The notes: generated from the letters alone by a model not told the origin. A stretch of DNA of 64,000 nucleotides from DAOTXN01 sp034435435 (GCA_034435435.1 DAOTXN010000111.1:46104-110103); one strand, 5' to 3'; counted from the first letter of the stretch, positions 50,601 through 59,657 are shown. Made by a program: numbers and translations.

Positions 50601-51364
50601 CCGGGCTGGGCTTTGTCGAGCAGGAATTGGAAAAAGCGCGGCTCGGCGGCGATGCTTTTTTGCTGGCGCATCTTGAGGACAGCCTGGCGCGTATGCTGCT
50701 GCGGCTGGGGCAGTATGCGCCGGCGCTCGAGCGGATGCAGGCGGCGCACGCGGCGACGGCGGAGGTCCCGGTCAAGAACCGCATCTGGCTGGGCTATTTG
50801 CACGCCGAGCTGGGCGATTATGCGCGGGCCAGACAGTACGTGCAGGCCGTTCTGGACGAGGTCGAGGGGACCGGGCGCAGCGGGGAGCTGGCCATGGCCC
50901 TGCTGCTGGGGGCGCACATAGATTTCCAGGAAGGTCAGGCGACGCGCCTGCGCCCGGCGCTGGAACGGGTGGAGCGGGCCATTGGGTTGTTGGAGAAAAC
51001 CGGCTTTGTGTACGAGCTGGCCGAGGCGTTCACGATGGCAGCGCAGCTCCACCTGGCCCTGGGAGAGCCGCAGGCCGCCCTTCGGGTTGAGCCTCAGGAC
51101 AAAGCCCTGACCTGCTCGACCGAGGCCGTGCGCGCCGCCGCCCGGCTGCCGGTGGAGGCGGAAAAAGTGCTGTGGCTCCACTCACGCGCCCTGCGGGCCG
51201 CCGGCCGGGAGGTCGAGGCCGACGAGTATTTGCAGCGCGCCTACGCACGGGTGCAGTTGGTGGCCGGCAAGACCCAAGACACTGCCCTGCGCCGGGGCTG
51301 GCTGGAAAACGTGTGGGTCAACCGGGAGATCCTGGCGGATTGGGCGGACCGGGGGATGGACTAG
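47597..51364 (+). CDS. Ser/Thr protein kinase fused to AAA ATPase and TPR repeats
   Basis: 1255 residues. The kinase domain (about 20-275) has the glycine loop LGKGGMGVVF, a Lys in the unusual context DVAHKAL (normally VAIK), HRDLKPENV, DFGLA and a PPEQAL activation segment. An AAA/STAND-like ATPase (about 300-560) has Walker A GESGLGKT, preceded by VGRERELAEA, and Walker B LLVVEDVQWAD. TPR repeats fill about 650-1200 (ALDYNLRAAERARQVYANEE, EAAACLHNLALTLGQL). There is no membrane helix. Start at 47597 overlaps the phosphatase by 13 nt; ATG 47606 (ATGA overlap) is an alternative. It is probably a signalling hub opposing the phosphatase. Confidence 0.9.
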   Translation: MPEMMSSTPVQNVRTVQIGALLNRRYRLDAELGKGGMGVVFRAHDTLLERDVAHKALLGAGLGSEGRARLLREARAAAQLNHPNIVGIYDAGEDEGVSFIVMELVEELTLFERKPVDLDEILAIMRQICDALEHAHAHGIVHRDLKPENVILAADGAVKLTDFGLARSVASRVSTEGALVGTVLYLPPEQALGQEVDGRADLYALGVMLYELVSGRLPFTADDPLTVISQHVYAPVVPPSAYNPHLPPALDALIVQLLSKQPADRPASAAEVRQALEGLVGLEPGGALKLSPLDQLVRGRLVGRERELAEARAVWKQVVAGDAESRVLLISGESGLGKTPLARAIRTLAEVSGGRALVGECYAEGSPPYAPIAHIIREALPPLADDLPDLVKAGLIALAPEMQTCCPYVPPNPPLDPLAEQQRLFESMVALCTALTARTPLLLVVEDVQWADGGTLALLRHLARRGRSTGLKLLLVLTYRETELDQAHPLNDVLFDLTRERLAVHIKLAPFDREQTRQLLGVMFQEEIGDEFVHRIYRETEGNLFFIEEICKALIEDGLLVREGGRWHWPDMNQARLPQSVRLAIQSRVGKLPSQAQEVLQLAAIVGREFDFDTLARAGELDEEALIDALEAAERAQLIAEVKRNGRETFAFAHGLTLAALREGVSGMRRRRLHRRVATAIAAVRPDDLEALAYHYGEAGDDAHALDYNLRAAERARQVYANEEAICFYTEALALLPADHPQRFEALAARSQVYDVAARREEQRADVEAMLALAERLDDDARRCDAWIALADLYMETEPFRAREPAERAVALAQKLGDPLREGHALRRVGFDAWHRSDYVRSREALEAAVARFREARVPGEAAACLHNLALTLGQLSEVTAAREAAKEALALSRQAGDRRQEATSLRRLAIAYMDMQQYAEALPCAEAALALHRQLGDRSQECNALNVVGLILAWLGQPQEAEAYIRQSLALAEEIRFSLGMANAVDNLLWIHFEWQGEYEAGLGFVEQELEKARLGGDAFLLAHLEDSLARMLLRLGQYAPALERMQAAHAATAEVPVKNRIWLGYLHAELGDYARARQYVQAVLDEVEGTGRSGELAMALLLGAHIDFQEGQATRLRPALERVERAIGLLEKTGFVYELAEAFTMAAQLHLALGEPQAALRVEPQDKALTCSTEAVRAAARLPVEAEKVLWLHSRALRAAGREVEADEYLQRAYARVQLVAGKTQDTALRRGWLENVWVNREILADWADRGMD

Positions 51365-51397
51365 AGTTTGAAGCGCACGTCGCCGTACGGCGTCACG

Positions 51398-53806
51398 TCA
51401 GTGTTTGCCTCGGCGCTGCAAACGTCGGGACAGTGCCCACAGCATCAGCAGTGGTGCGGCAAACGCGGCATATGCTGCAAATCCAATATTGCGGCGACTC
51501 GTCAGTGTCGCGGCTAGACCGTCGGTGAATGCAGAGTCGTTGACCAGGTAGGTCCAGGTAGAAGAGGGGCCGCGCAGCCCCATCTCGTCCATATCGATCC
51601 CATCTGAGGTGATTTCGAGCGACGTAAACATCTCTACCACGTGCATCTCTATGGCGGTCAGCGTATGTTCAAACGACGCGGCTGCCTGTTTGATAAATTC
51701 CTCTAGCGGAGAGAGCCCTCCCACTTCTGCCAGGTGGATACCGTCCCGAATCTCTGTGACTGTCGCCAGATGCTCCGACCAGCATTCATCGATAGCGTGT
51801 AGCAGCAGTCTTTTTTCCAGATCCTGCAGAGCGGCTTCTCCCAAAACGTGACGCGCCCTCTCACGCAGCGCTGGAACGCGCTCCTGCAGCACGTTTGGGA
51901 GAGCGGTCCCCATCAGCGCCTGGCGGCGTCTTTCACTGATAATGCGGCGTTGCTGTTCGACAAAGTGCGAGTAGCGCCATAGCGTATGTCGAATGTCAAA
52001 GTTCTGACCCTCAATAATACGCTGTGCCTGCGCGACCTTGCGATGCAGGACCGGGTTGTCAATCGGCTCCAGTTGCGCGGCGGGCCGCCATCGTTGCGGC
52101 AGTAAATCGTCGATGCCATAGCGCGCCAGCAGTTCGTCCTCGAGGCTGATGAAAAAGCGAGACGACCCCGGGTCTCCCTGCCGTCCCGCGCGTCCGCGCA
52201 GTTGATCGTCGATGCGGCGACTCTCATGGCGGTTCGTGCCGATCACGTACAGGCCGCCTAGCGCCGTGACCTGTTCATGCCACTCGCTATGACTCCCTCC
52301 CAAGCGGATGTCGGTTCCTCTACCGGCCATATTGGTCGAAATCGTGACTGCTCCGAGAGCGCCGGCTTCAGCAACGATACGCGCCTCCTCTGCATCTCGC
52401 TTGGCGTTGAGGACGCTGCAGCCAATCCCCGCCGCCCGCAGGTCTGCGGCGAGCTCCTCGGACTCTTCCACAGTCAGCGTCCCCACCAGGATGGGGCGTC
52501 TCGTGCGGTGGACCTTGTCGATCTCTGCCAGGAGCGCGCGACGCTTGGCCTCTCGGTGTGTAAAAATGAGGTCCGGGTGATCGGTGCGAATGCAGGGGCG
52601 GTTGGGTGGCACCACCAGCACTTCAAGGCCATAAAAGCCGGACAACTCGTCGGCAGCGGGCTTGGCGGTAGCCGTCATGCCACAAAGGTGAGGATACTGC
52701 CGCAGAAAGTGTTGGAGCGTAATGGAGCCCAGGACACGCCCTTCTTCTGACGCTCGCACGCCCTCTTTGGCCTCAATGGCAGCCTGCAAGCCATCAGGCC
52801 AGTGGCGATCGTCCACCACACGCCCCGTGAATTCATCCACGATCTCCACCCGGTCGTGACGCACGATATAATCCACGTCTCGCCGCATCAGGGTCCTGGC
52901 GTGCAACGCAAGGTTAAGCTTTGTCAGCAGCGAGAGATTGACCGGGTCGTACAAGTCTCCACAACCGAGGAGCGCTTCTGCGCGGTTCGTGCCCTCCTCT
53001 GTAAGATAGACGTTGCGCCTGTATTCGTCGATGGCAAAATGCGCGCCGGGTTCCAGTTGCTCAATGATGGTTCGCACCCGATCCTGTCGGTCCTGCCCGT
53101 GCTTTGTCGCTCCGGCGATGACCAGGGGGACGCGCGCCTCATCGATGAGAATAGAATCCGCCTCGTCTACGACGGCCATGTGAAACGGGCGCTGCACCAT
53201 CTCGCCGGCCTCGTAGGCCAGGCCATCTCGTAAAAAGTCGAAACCCGCCTCTTTGGCCGTGAGGTACGTCACGTCCGCCTGGTATGCGGTTCGCCGCTCT
53301 GTCTGCCCCATACCTTGTTGGATGAACTCGATGGTGAGGCCCAGAAAGCGATAGATCGGCCCCATCCATTCTGCGTCCCGTCGAGCCAGATAGTCGTTGA
53401 AGGTGAGGACGTGCACGCCTCGCCGACCCAGCGCGTGGAGGGCCACAGGGCTAACGGCGGCCAGCGTTTTGCCCTCACCTGTCTGCATCTGCACGACTTT
53501 GCCTTCGTGCAGCCCCAGCCCGCCAATCACCTGCGCGTCAAAGAGACGCAGCCCGATCTCGCGCCACGCCACCTCGCGCACGAGGGCAAAGATGTCGACG
53601 AGCAGGTCGTCGGTGGGCACACCGGCGCGAGCGCACTCTCGGAGCCTCTCCACTTGCTGGCGCAACTGTGTTTCGCTGGCCTGTCGCAGCTTTGGTTCCA
53701 GCGCGTTCACGGCCGCGAGTATGTCCTGGTAAGGCTTTAGTGCACGGTCCACGGCGTCGCCTGGGAAGCGTCGTACAAGCCGTTTTATCCTTTCAATTGT
53801 GTTCAC
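51398..53806 (-). CDS. SecA-like ATPase with C-terminal membrane helix (accessory SecA)
   Basis: 802 residues. All motor motifs are present: MQTGEGKTLAAV (Walker A), VVDEADSILIDEARVPLVIAG (split Walker B region; canonical SecA has DEVD and RTPL), GMTATA, and TNMAGRGTDIRLGG. The preprotein-binding and helical scaffold regions can be followed. The zinc-finger tail of housekeeping SecA is missing; instead the protein ends in a hydrophobic helix (AAYAAFAAPLLMLWAL) and a basic tail, so it may be fixed in the membrane. That points to an accessory, SecA2-like translocase. GTG 53806 overlaps the stop of a short upstream frame. It follows SMC on the same strand. Confidence 0.85.
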   Translation of the reverse strand: MNTIERIKRLVRRFPGDAVDRALKPYQDILAAVNALEPKLRQASETQLRQQVERLRECARAGVPTDDLLVDIFALVREVAWREIGLRLFDAQVIGGLGLHEGKVVQMQTGEGKTLAAVSPVALHALGRRGVHVLTFNDYLARRDAEWMGPIYRFLGLTIEFIQQGMGQTERRTAYQADVTYLTAKEAGFDFLRDGLAYEAGEMVQRPFHMAVVDEADSILIDEARVPLVIAGATKHGQDRQDRVRTIIEQLEPGAHFAIDEYRRNVYLTEEGTNRAEALLGCGDLYDPVNLSLLTKLNLALHARTLMRRDVDYIVRHDRVEIVDEFTGRVVDDRHWPDGLQAAIEAKEGVRASEEGRVLGSITLQHFLRQYPHLCGMTATAKPAADELSGFYGLEVLVVPPNRPCIRTDHPDLIFTHREAKRRALLAEIDKVHRTRRPILVGTLTVEESEELAADLRAAGIGCSVLNAKRDAEEARIVAEAGALGAVTISTNMAGRGTDIRLGGSHSEWHEQVTALGGLYVIGTNRHESRRIDDQLRGRAGRQGDPGSSRFFISLEDELLARYGIDDLLPQRWRPAAQLEPIDNPVLHRKVAQAQRIIEGQNFDIRHTLWRYSHFVEQQRRIISERRRQALMGTALPNVLQERVPALRERARHVLGEAALQDLEKRLLLHAIDECWSEHLATVTEIRDGIHLAEVGGLSPLEEFIKQAAASFEHTLTAIEMHVVEMFTSLEITSDGIDMDEMGLRGPSSTWTYLVNDSAFTDGLAATLTSRRNIGFAAYAAFAAPLLMLWALSRRLQRRGKH

Positions 53807-53943
53807 TCGTCGGAAACCTTTCGTTCACGAATGAGCATCCGGTACGAGAGACGATCTGGCCTTTCTGACGCTGCCAGCAGCAATTCGCCGCCGGCACTGT
53901 TGAGCGTGGCCGGTTGAATACGCTCAGGCGTGGCGGGAGACAG
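53803..53943 (-). other. Open 46-codon stretch between SMC and SecA-like genes
   Basis: Directly after the SMC stop, and in the same frame, 46 sense codons run to a TGA that overlaps the SecA-like GTG (GTGA). The translation (RIQPATLNSAGGELLLAA, then RLSYRMLIRERKVSDE) looks protein-like. The only ATG would leave 11 residues, and TTG near the middle is possible. It may be a remnant, an SMC readthrough tail or a coupling leader. Confidence 0.3.
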
Positions 53944-56900
53944 TTAACCTATTTCTTCCAGCTCTTTGATCTTTTCCCCCTCCAACCGAATCGAATAGGC
54001 CTGCGACACGCTGTCGGCGCCCATCGAGATGCCATAGATGGTGTCGGCGGCCGAGATGGTGCCCCGGTTGTGGGTGATGATGACGATCTGGGTGTGGCGG
54101 GTCAGCTCTTCTAGCATGGCGCGAAAGCGTCCCACGTTGGCCTCGTCGAGCATGGCGTCCACTTCGTCCAGGATGCAAAACGGCGTCGGACTGACCTGCA
54201 AGATCGCAAAGATCAGCGCCACGGCGGTGAGCGAGCGCTCGCCGCCGGAGAGAGAGGCCAGGGCTTGCAGGCGCTTGCCGGGGGGCTGGGCCACGATTTC
54301 GACGCCAGTGTGCGTCAGATCGTCGGGATCGGTCAATTCCAGCCGCGCCTTGCCGCCGCCGAACAGGGTGGTGAAGGTTGCAGAGAACTGCGCGGCCACG
54401 GCCTCGAACGTTTGTTTGAAGCTGTGTTCGATCAGTCCATCCATCTCGGCGATGATCTGGCGCAGCGAATCGGAGGCCTGGGCCAGGTCGGCGGATTGGT
54501 TTTTCAGGAACTCGTAGCGCTCCAGCGTCTCCTGATATTCTTGAGGTGCGCCCGGATTAACTGCCCCCAGGCGGCGCATCTGGCTGCGCAGGCGTTTGAT
54601 TTCTTCCTCCAGCCCCTCCGGTAGCTGTTCCACTACGGGTAGTTTCGAGACGACCGGGTGCAGTGGCAGCGGCGTCTGACCGGATATGCCTGGCCCCAAC
54701 TCTAGCTCGACCAGCCCCAGGTCTTCTTCGATGCGGATGTTTAACTGCGCCAGATCGTCTTCACAGCGCTGCACGCGCAAGCGCGCCGCTGTCAGATGAC
54801 TCTCAAATTCGTGAATGCGGGTGCGCTCGACGCGCTCTGTCTGCTCCAATTCTCTCTGTTCGCGTTCTAGCGCCGCCAACCGGGCTTCGGCGGGTTCAAT
54901 TTGGGCCGCCAGCGTCTCCAATTGGGCCGTCACGCCAGCCTGGTCTTGAGTGAGGGTGGCGATGCGCCGGGTCACGCGATTTTCCTCGTCGGCCAGCTCG
55001 GCTACGCGGCGGCGGCGGGCCTCTAATTCTCGCCCCAGGCGTTCCAGGGTGGTTTCCAGCTCGCACAAGATGGTGTGCTGGCCCTGGCGGGTTTGTCGCG
55101 CGGCGGCCAGGGCCATTTGGATCGCGGTCAACTCTTCGTTCAGCATTTCCGTGGGTAGGGCATTGAGCTGCCTGTCCAGTGCGCCGATTTCACGTTCCAG
55201 GGTCGTCTGTTCCAGGGCCAGGTGGTTGATTTCGGCGGTCAACGTTTCCTGGCGCTGCTGCACGGCCTGCCGTTCGGTCTGGGCCTGGGCCAGTTGCGCT
55301 TGTCGCCACTCTATTTCTTGCGTCAACCGCTCGACCTGGCGCGTGGCCTGGTCGTGGGCCGTCTGGGCGGCCACCTGGCGGGCGCGGATCTCATCCTGGA
55401 CCACACCGCTCTGCGTGAGGCGGTCTTGAGCCTTTGTAAGCAGCGCGCGTGTCTGATTCAGCGTCGTTTCCTGGTCTTTGCGTTGGACGCCCAGTTCGAC
55501 GCGCTGTGTATTCAGCGCGGCCCATTCTTGCTCCTGAGCCAGCGGACTGGCTTGTTCGCTCGGCCGGCCTCCCTCGATGATCCCACCGCCCCGCCACACG
55601 TCGCCGTCAGGCGTGACGTATACGGCGTCGGATGGGGCATCGCGGACCGCATCCAGGCTGGGAACCATAAAGGCGCGACCCAGCAGCCGATCAACCAGCG
55701 GGCGCAAAGCATCATCGCACCGGACGTGAGCGGCGAGCGAATTGGGAGAGGGGGCCGGCGTAGCGCCGGCGGCCAGCGATACAAACACGACCCGTCCGGC
55801 CACAGCGGAGCCGCGCAGGTGGCGCAGGGCGCGGGCGGCGGCCTGCCAGTCGTCCACCACGATGGCGGCGGTGTATGCGCCCAGCGCCGCCTCGACGGCT
55901 CTGGAAATGTCAGGTGAGCCATCGGCGGATACCTGGATCAGTTGGGCCAACACGCCGCGCAATCCCGGCAGGCTGGCCGTGAGCACGGATCGGGCGGCCT
56001 GACCGTACACCGATAGGTCGCGCCGCAATTGGCTCAACAGCTCGAAACGGGCCGTCACCTGGGTCTCGATCTCTCGCAGGCGGCGCACGGCGATCTCTTC
56101 CCGCGCCATCTTGTCGGTCAGGCCCTGACGAGCCTGTTCCAGCCTGGCATGGGTCTGGCGGGCCTGCTCTTGTTCAGCATTCAGCTCGCCTAGATGAGCC
56201 TCGGCTTGGGCGACTAGAGCGATCTGGGCGGCCAGGGTCTCTTGTAGGCGGGTCAGTTCGGCCTGATTGGTTTGGCTTTGGGTGACCAGGGAATCGAGTT
56301 GCTCGGCCAGCGTTTCCCAGCGTGATTGACGCTCGGCGATCTCGGCGCGCAGGGCGGCGTGCCGCTCTCGGGCCGCGCCGCGCGCCCGAGATAGGTTTTC
56401 GCGCTCGGCCAGACGGTTGTTGAGGGCCGATTGGGCGGCCTGGACCTCGCGCTGCCGTTCGGCCAGGGCTTGCTCGGCCTGGGCCAGATCGGCTCGCGCC
56501 TGAGCGACGCGCTCGGCTTGGGCGTCGTGGCGGGCTTCGAGGGTGACGATTTCCGACACATGCTCGTCGCGTTGGACGGCCAGTTGATGCGCCCGCTCGG
56601 CCAGCACGGCCAATTCGCGCTGCGCGCCTTCGGCCTGAGTGTGCAAGGCGCTGCTCTGGAGGTGCAAGTCGCCTAATCGGTGGCGCGCCTCGGCCTGGGC
56701 CTGGCGCACTCGGTCGATTTTTTCGGTGAGGGCATGGATCTGAGTGAGGCGCTCGTCGTGCTGTCCGGCGCGCAGAACAACCACGCGGCGGGCCTGGTCC
56801 AGGGTCTGGGCAGCCTGGCCCCAGCGGAAACCATACCACGTGCGCAGCAGACTTGACAGGTCGGCCGATAGTTTTTCGTGTTCGCGGGCGCGCTCGGCCT

Positions 56901-57522
56901 GGCGTTCCAGCCGCCCCAGGCGAGGCTCGATTTCGCTCACGATGTCGTGGACACGCTCCACATTGCGCTGGACCTGTTCGAGCTTGTCCAGAGCGTCGGC
57001 GCGGCGATCACGATAGTGCCCGATGCCGGCGGCTTCTTCGAACAGCTCGCGGCGTTCCTGGGCGTGCAGCGACAGGACGGCGTCCACCAGGCCCTGGCCG
57101 ATGATGGTGTAGGTGCGTCGGCGCAGGCCGCTTTGGGCCAGTAGCTCCAACACGTCGCGCAGGCGCACTTTGTTGTTGTTGATGCGATATTCGTTTTGAC
57201 CATCGCGAAAGGCCCGTCGCCCGATGGTGACCTGACTGAATTCCACCGGCAGCCAGCCGTCGCTGTTATCGAGCGTGAGGACGACTTCGGCCATGCCGGC
57301 CTGGGCCCGGCCCTGACTGCCCGAAAAGATCATATCCTCGGTGCGTTTGCCGCGCAGTGTGGTGTAGCTCTGTTCGCCCAGCACCCAGCGCACCGCGTCG
57401 GCGATATTGCTTTTACCTGAGCCGTTCGGCCCTACGATGGCGGTGATACCCGAGGGAAAGAGGAATTCGGTTTTGGCGGCAAAGGTTTTGTAACCGTGGA
57501 GTTGCAGGTGTTTCAGTCGCAT
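53944..57522 (-). CDS. smc: Chromosome segregation protein SMC
   Basis: 1192 residues, the usual SMC length. The N-terminal ATPase half begins MRLKHLQLHGYKTFAAKTEF with Walker A VGPNGSGKSNIADA. Two long coiled coils (about 170-500 and 665-1010, rich in Glu, Gln, Arg and Ala) flank a hinge (LPGLRGVLAQLIQVSADG to VWRGGGIIEGG, about 505-640). The C-terminal half has the signature LSGGERSLTAVAL and Walker B FCILDEVDAMLDEANV. It forms a ring dimer with ScpA/ScpB to organise the chromosome; those partners are not in the window. A good promoter precedes it, with a small hairpin in the leader. Confidence 0.96.
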   Translation of the reverse strand: MRLKHLQLHGYKTFAAKTEFLFPSGITAIVGPNGSGKSNIADAVRWVLGEQSYTTLRGKRTEDMIFSGSQGRAQAGMAEVVLTLDNSDGWLPVEFSQVTIGRRAFRDGQNEYRINNNKVRLRDVLELLAQSGLRRRTYTIIGQGLVDAVLSLHAQERRELFEEAAGIGHYRDRRADALDKLEQVQRNVERVHDIVSEIEPRLGRLERQAERAREHEKLSADLSSLLRTWYGFRWGQAAQTLDQARRVVVLRAGQHDERLTQIHALTEKIDRVRQAQAEARHRLGDLHLQSSALHTQAEGAQRELAVLAERAHQLAVQRDEHVSEIVTLEARHDAQAERVAQARADLAQAEQALAERQREVQAAQSALNNRLAERENLSRARGAARERHAALRAEIAERQSRWETLAEQLDSLVTQSQTNQAELTRLQETLAAQIALVAQAEAHLGELNAEQEQARQTHARLEQARQGLTDKMAREEIAVRRLREIETQVTARFELLSQLRRDLSVYGQAARSVLTASLPGLRGVLAQLIQVSADGSPDISRAVEAALGAYTAAIVVDDWQAAARALRHLRGSAVAGRVVFVSLAAGATPAPSPNSLAAHVRCDDALRPLVDRLLGRAFMVPSLDAVRDAPSDAVYVTPDGDVWRGGGIIEGGRPSEQASPLAQEQEWAALNTQRVELGVQRKDQETTLNQTRALLTKAQDRLTQSGVVQDEIRARQVAAQTAHDQATRQVERLTQEIEWRQAQLAQAQTERQAVQQRQETLTAEINHLALEQTTLEREIGALDRQLNALPTEMLNEELTAIQMALAAARQTRQGQHTILCELETTLERLGRELEARRRRVAELADEENRVTRRIATLTQDQAGVTAQLETLAAQIEPAEARLAALEREQRELEQTERVERTRIHEFESHLTAARLRVQRCEDDLAQLNIRIEEDLGLVELELGPGISGQTPLPLHPVVSKLPVVEQLPEGLEEEIKRLRSQMRRLGAVNPGAPQEYQETLERYEFLKNQSADLAQASDSLRQIIAEMDGLIEHSFKQTFEAVAAQFSATFTTLFGGGKARLELTDPDDLTHTGVEIVAQPPGKRLQALASLSGGERSLTAVALIFAILQVSPTPFCILDEVDAMLDEANVGRFRAMLEELTRHTQIVIITHNRGTISAADTIYGISMGADSVSQAYSIRLEGEKIKELEEIG

Positions 57523-57549
57523 ATTTGTTCTACTAAAAGCGCCCCCCCG

Positions 57550-57598
57550 ACTCTTGTTTCAAGAGTGCTATGATAACATAGATTCTACTGGCTGACAA
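57550..57598 (-). promoter_or_regulatory. Promoter of smc with hairpin at the start site
   Basis: On the minus strand TTGTCA (57598-57593) and TATCAT (57575-57570) are 17 bp apart. A perfect palindrome ACTCTTG-TTT-CAAGAGT (57550-57566) covers the expected start of transcription and could be an operator or a leader hairpin. Confidence 0.6.
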
Positions 57599-57625
57599 AA
57601 AGACCCTCTCCACTTTTGCTACGCC

Positions 57626-57652
57626 CATAGATGTGTTATACTTGCGCTCGGC
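57626..57652 (+). promoter_or_regulatory. Probable extended -10 promoter of the membrane-protein/MoxR operon
   Basis: TATACT (57647-57652) is preceded by TGT, an extended -10, with a weak TTGCTA (57626-57631) upstream. It lies 55 bp ahead of ATG 57708, which has AGGGGAGG before it. Confidence 0.5.
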
Positions 57653-57707
57653 CGTCAGCGGTCTGCCAGGTCGCTGAAAGCTGAAAGCTTACAGGGGAGG
57701 CATTTAT

Positions 57708-58613
57708 ATGTTGCACACATCGTTCGAGTTGCGCCCGCTAAGTGTCGGTGAATTGCTGGATACGGCGTTTCGGCTTTATCGCCGCCATTTCTGGCTGTTC
57801 GTCGGCGTCGTGGCGCTGGTGCAGGCGCCGCTGGCTCTTGTGCGCGCCGTTTACGATATCAGTCTTAGCCCTCTCGAACGCCTCCAAAGCACGACCGAGA
57901 ACTCGGGCGATTTCTTGAGGGTATACACCTCTCTAAATGACTATTACGCTGACTTTTGGCAAGTGCTGCTGATCCAATTGGTTTTCGTTCTAGTAAGCTT
58001 GTTTGCCGTTTACGGTTTGATCAACGGCGCAATGGCCCACGTGATTTACAAACGCTATTTGGGCTATCAGGTAGATGTGTGGGAGGCCTATCGTCCGTGG
58101 GTGTGGCGCTGGATGCGACTGGTGGGGGCGTTTGTCGTGCTGGGGGTGTTGGACGTGAGCATCATGCTCTTGTTTATTATCCCGTGTATTGGCTGGATTG
58201 CCGCGCCAATCTTGCTCGTTTTTTTCAACGCGCCCATTTTGTCTTTTCTGGCTCCGATTATTGTCGTCGAAGACCGGAGCGCCGCCGCGGCCTTGGGACG
58301 CGCTTTTTCGCTGGGCCGGCGCAAATTTTGGCGTGTGCTGGGTGTCAATATCTTACTGGGGCTGTTGATGGGTGTGCTCACGGGCGCGTTCACGCTTTTA
58401 TGGAACGTCGCTTTTGCATTTTGGGATCCGGGCTTTGTGTTGCGCACCTCTGTCACGTCGTTGGCAAGTTTGCTGATCACGTTGTTTATCCAGCCTGTGG
58501 TGGTGTGCGGGCTGGCGCTGCTTTATTTCGACCTGCGCGTTCGACTGGAAGGATTCGATCTGGAATTGCAGATCGCCCAGATAGGAGTCGATCGAGAAGG
58601 CGTTTCGACCTGA
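57708..58613 (+). CDS. Polytopic membrane protein (GDPD-membrane-domain-like)
   Basis: 301 residues with about six membrane helices. The start (FELRPLSVGELLDTAFRLYR, then HFWLFVGVVALVQAP) is characteristic of the family related to the membrane domain of glycerophosphodiester phosphodiesterases, as is the later block VVEDRSAAAALGRAFSLGRR. There is no catalytic domain. First gene of an operon with DUF4129 and DUF4350 genes, where such proteins often occur. The stop is followed at once by the next ATG. Confidence 0.8.
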   Translation: MLHTSFELRPLSVGELLDTAFRLYRRHFWLFVGVVALVQAPLALVRAVYDISLSPLERLQSTTENSGDFLRVYTSLNDYYADFWQVLLIQLVFVLVSLFAVYGLINGAMAHVIYKRYLGYQVDVWEAYRPWVWRWMRLVGAFVVLGVLDVSIMLLFIIPCIGWIAAPILLVFFNAPILSFLAPIIVVEDRSAAAALGRAFSLGRRKFWRVLGVNILLGLLMGVLTGAFTLLWNVAFAFWDPGFVLRTSVTSLASLLITLFIQPVVVCGLALLYFDLRVRLEGFDLELQIAQIGVDREGVST

Positions 58614-59657
58614 ATGGGTGGAATTGCGATGCTGCGTTGTGGGGTGGGGCGACTGGTTTTTCTGGTGTGTGTCGGACTGGCAGGGTTTTTGGCTCTGTCG
58701 GAAGTGGTTTGTGTGCACGCGCAAGACACAGAAACCGTGACCCAGGATGAATATTGGCGGCGTATAGACGAGGTCGCGGCTTTGCTCCAAGACGCACAAC
58801 CTGGCGCCGCGGCCGTGGCTGAGGCAGCAGACCGGTTGGCGGCTTTGGCGTCCGTGCAACTGCCGGACGGACACATAGTAGCAGTGGACCACAGCGATTT
58901 GGTGACAACGTTGCGTCGCCAGCCCGTGCGCCCGGACGACCTGGACGCCGTCCGGACCCGGCTGTCGGCGCTGCGCCGGGCGCAAAGGGACCTGTCGTCC
59001 CGGTCGCCGAAGGCCACATTGGAGACCTGGTCTGTGCTCGACCAGGTATTGTCGCGCCCAGAGTTTTCGCAGACCACCCATCCCGTTCGACGTTCGGCAT
59101 TTCAGGACATGCTAGATGAATGGAGACGTGGGATCGGGCGGTGGCTAGAGCGTATCGGGGCGGCGCCCGGCGTGGAATATGGCTTGGCGCTGGCGGGGGT
59201 GGTGGTGGCGCTGTCGGTTCTGGCTTTTGTGCTGCGCGATGGCTGGCGACAGTGGATCGCCGAGAGGCGCGGACCCGATCAAGGCATCACCGTTGAGCGT
59301 CGGGCCTTGTCTGTTAGTGAAGCTGTGAAACGTGCGCAGGCGCTGGCTGCTGCCGGCGATTATCGGTACGCGATGCGCTTTTTATATTTGTCCACTCTGT
59401 TATGGCTGGACGAGCGCCGTTTGGTGCGTTATGACTTTGCCTTAACCAACGGCGAAGTCTTGACTCAGGTCGTCGGTCAGCCAGGGTTGCACGCGGCGCT
59501 GGCTCCGGTGGTGCAGGGCTTTGAGCGGGTGTGGTATGGCCTGGCGCCGCTCGACGGCCCCGGTTATGCGATGTTCTCGCGCCAGGTGGAGCGGGTGCGC
59601 CAGGTCTTGCCGCGAGCCACTCTGGAGGCGAGTGAGGCGAGGGGTCGCGGCGGATGA
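58614..59657 (+). CDS. DUF4129 membrane protein
   Basis: 347 residues with a signal-like N-terminus (RLVFLVCVGLAGFLAL), an external helical region (about 40-170), one membrane helix (LALAGVVVALSVLAFVL) and a cytoplasmic DUF4129 domain (about 225-340; AAAGDYRYAMRFLYLSTLLW, ERVWYGLAPLDGPGYAMF). DUF4129 proteins accompany MoxR, DUF58 and transglutaminase-like proteins. Start at 58614 is directly behind the previous stop; ATG 58629 with GGGTGGA before it is an alternative. Confidence 0.85.
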   Translation: MGGIAMLRCGVGRLVFLVCVGLAGFLALSEVVCVHAQDTETVTQDEYWRRIDEVAALLQDAQPGAAAVAEAADRLAALASVQLPDGHIVAVDHSDLVTTLRRQPVRPDDLDAVRTRLSALRRAQRDLSSRSPKATLETWSVLDQVLSRPEFSQTTHPVRRSAFQDMLDEWRRGIGRWLERIGAAPGVEYGLALAGVVVALSVLAFVLRDGWRQWIAERRGPDQGITVERRALSVSEAVKRAQALAAAGDYRYAMRFLYLSTLLWLDERRLVRYDFALTNGEVLTQVVGQPGLHAALAPVVQGFERVWYGLAPLDGPGYAMFSRQVERVRQVLPRATLEASEARGRGG

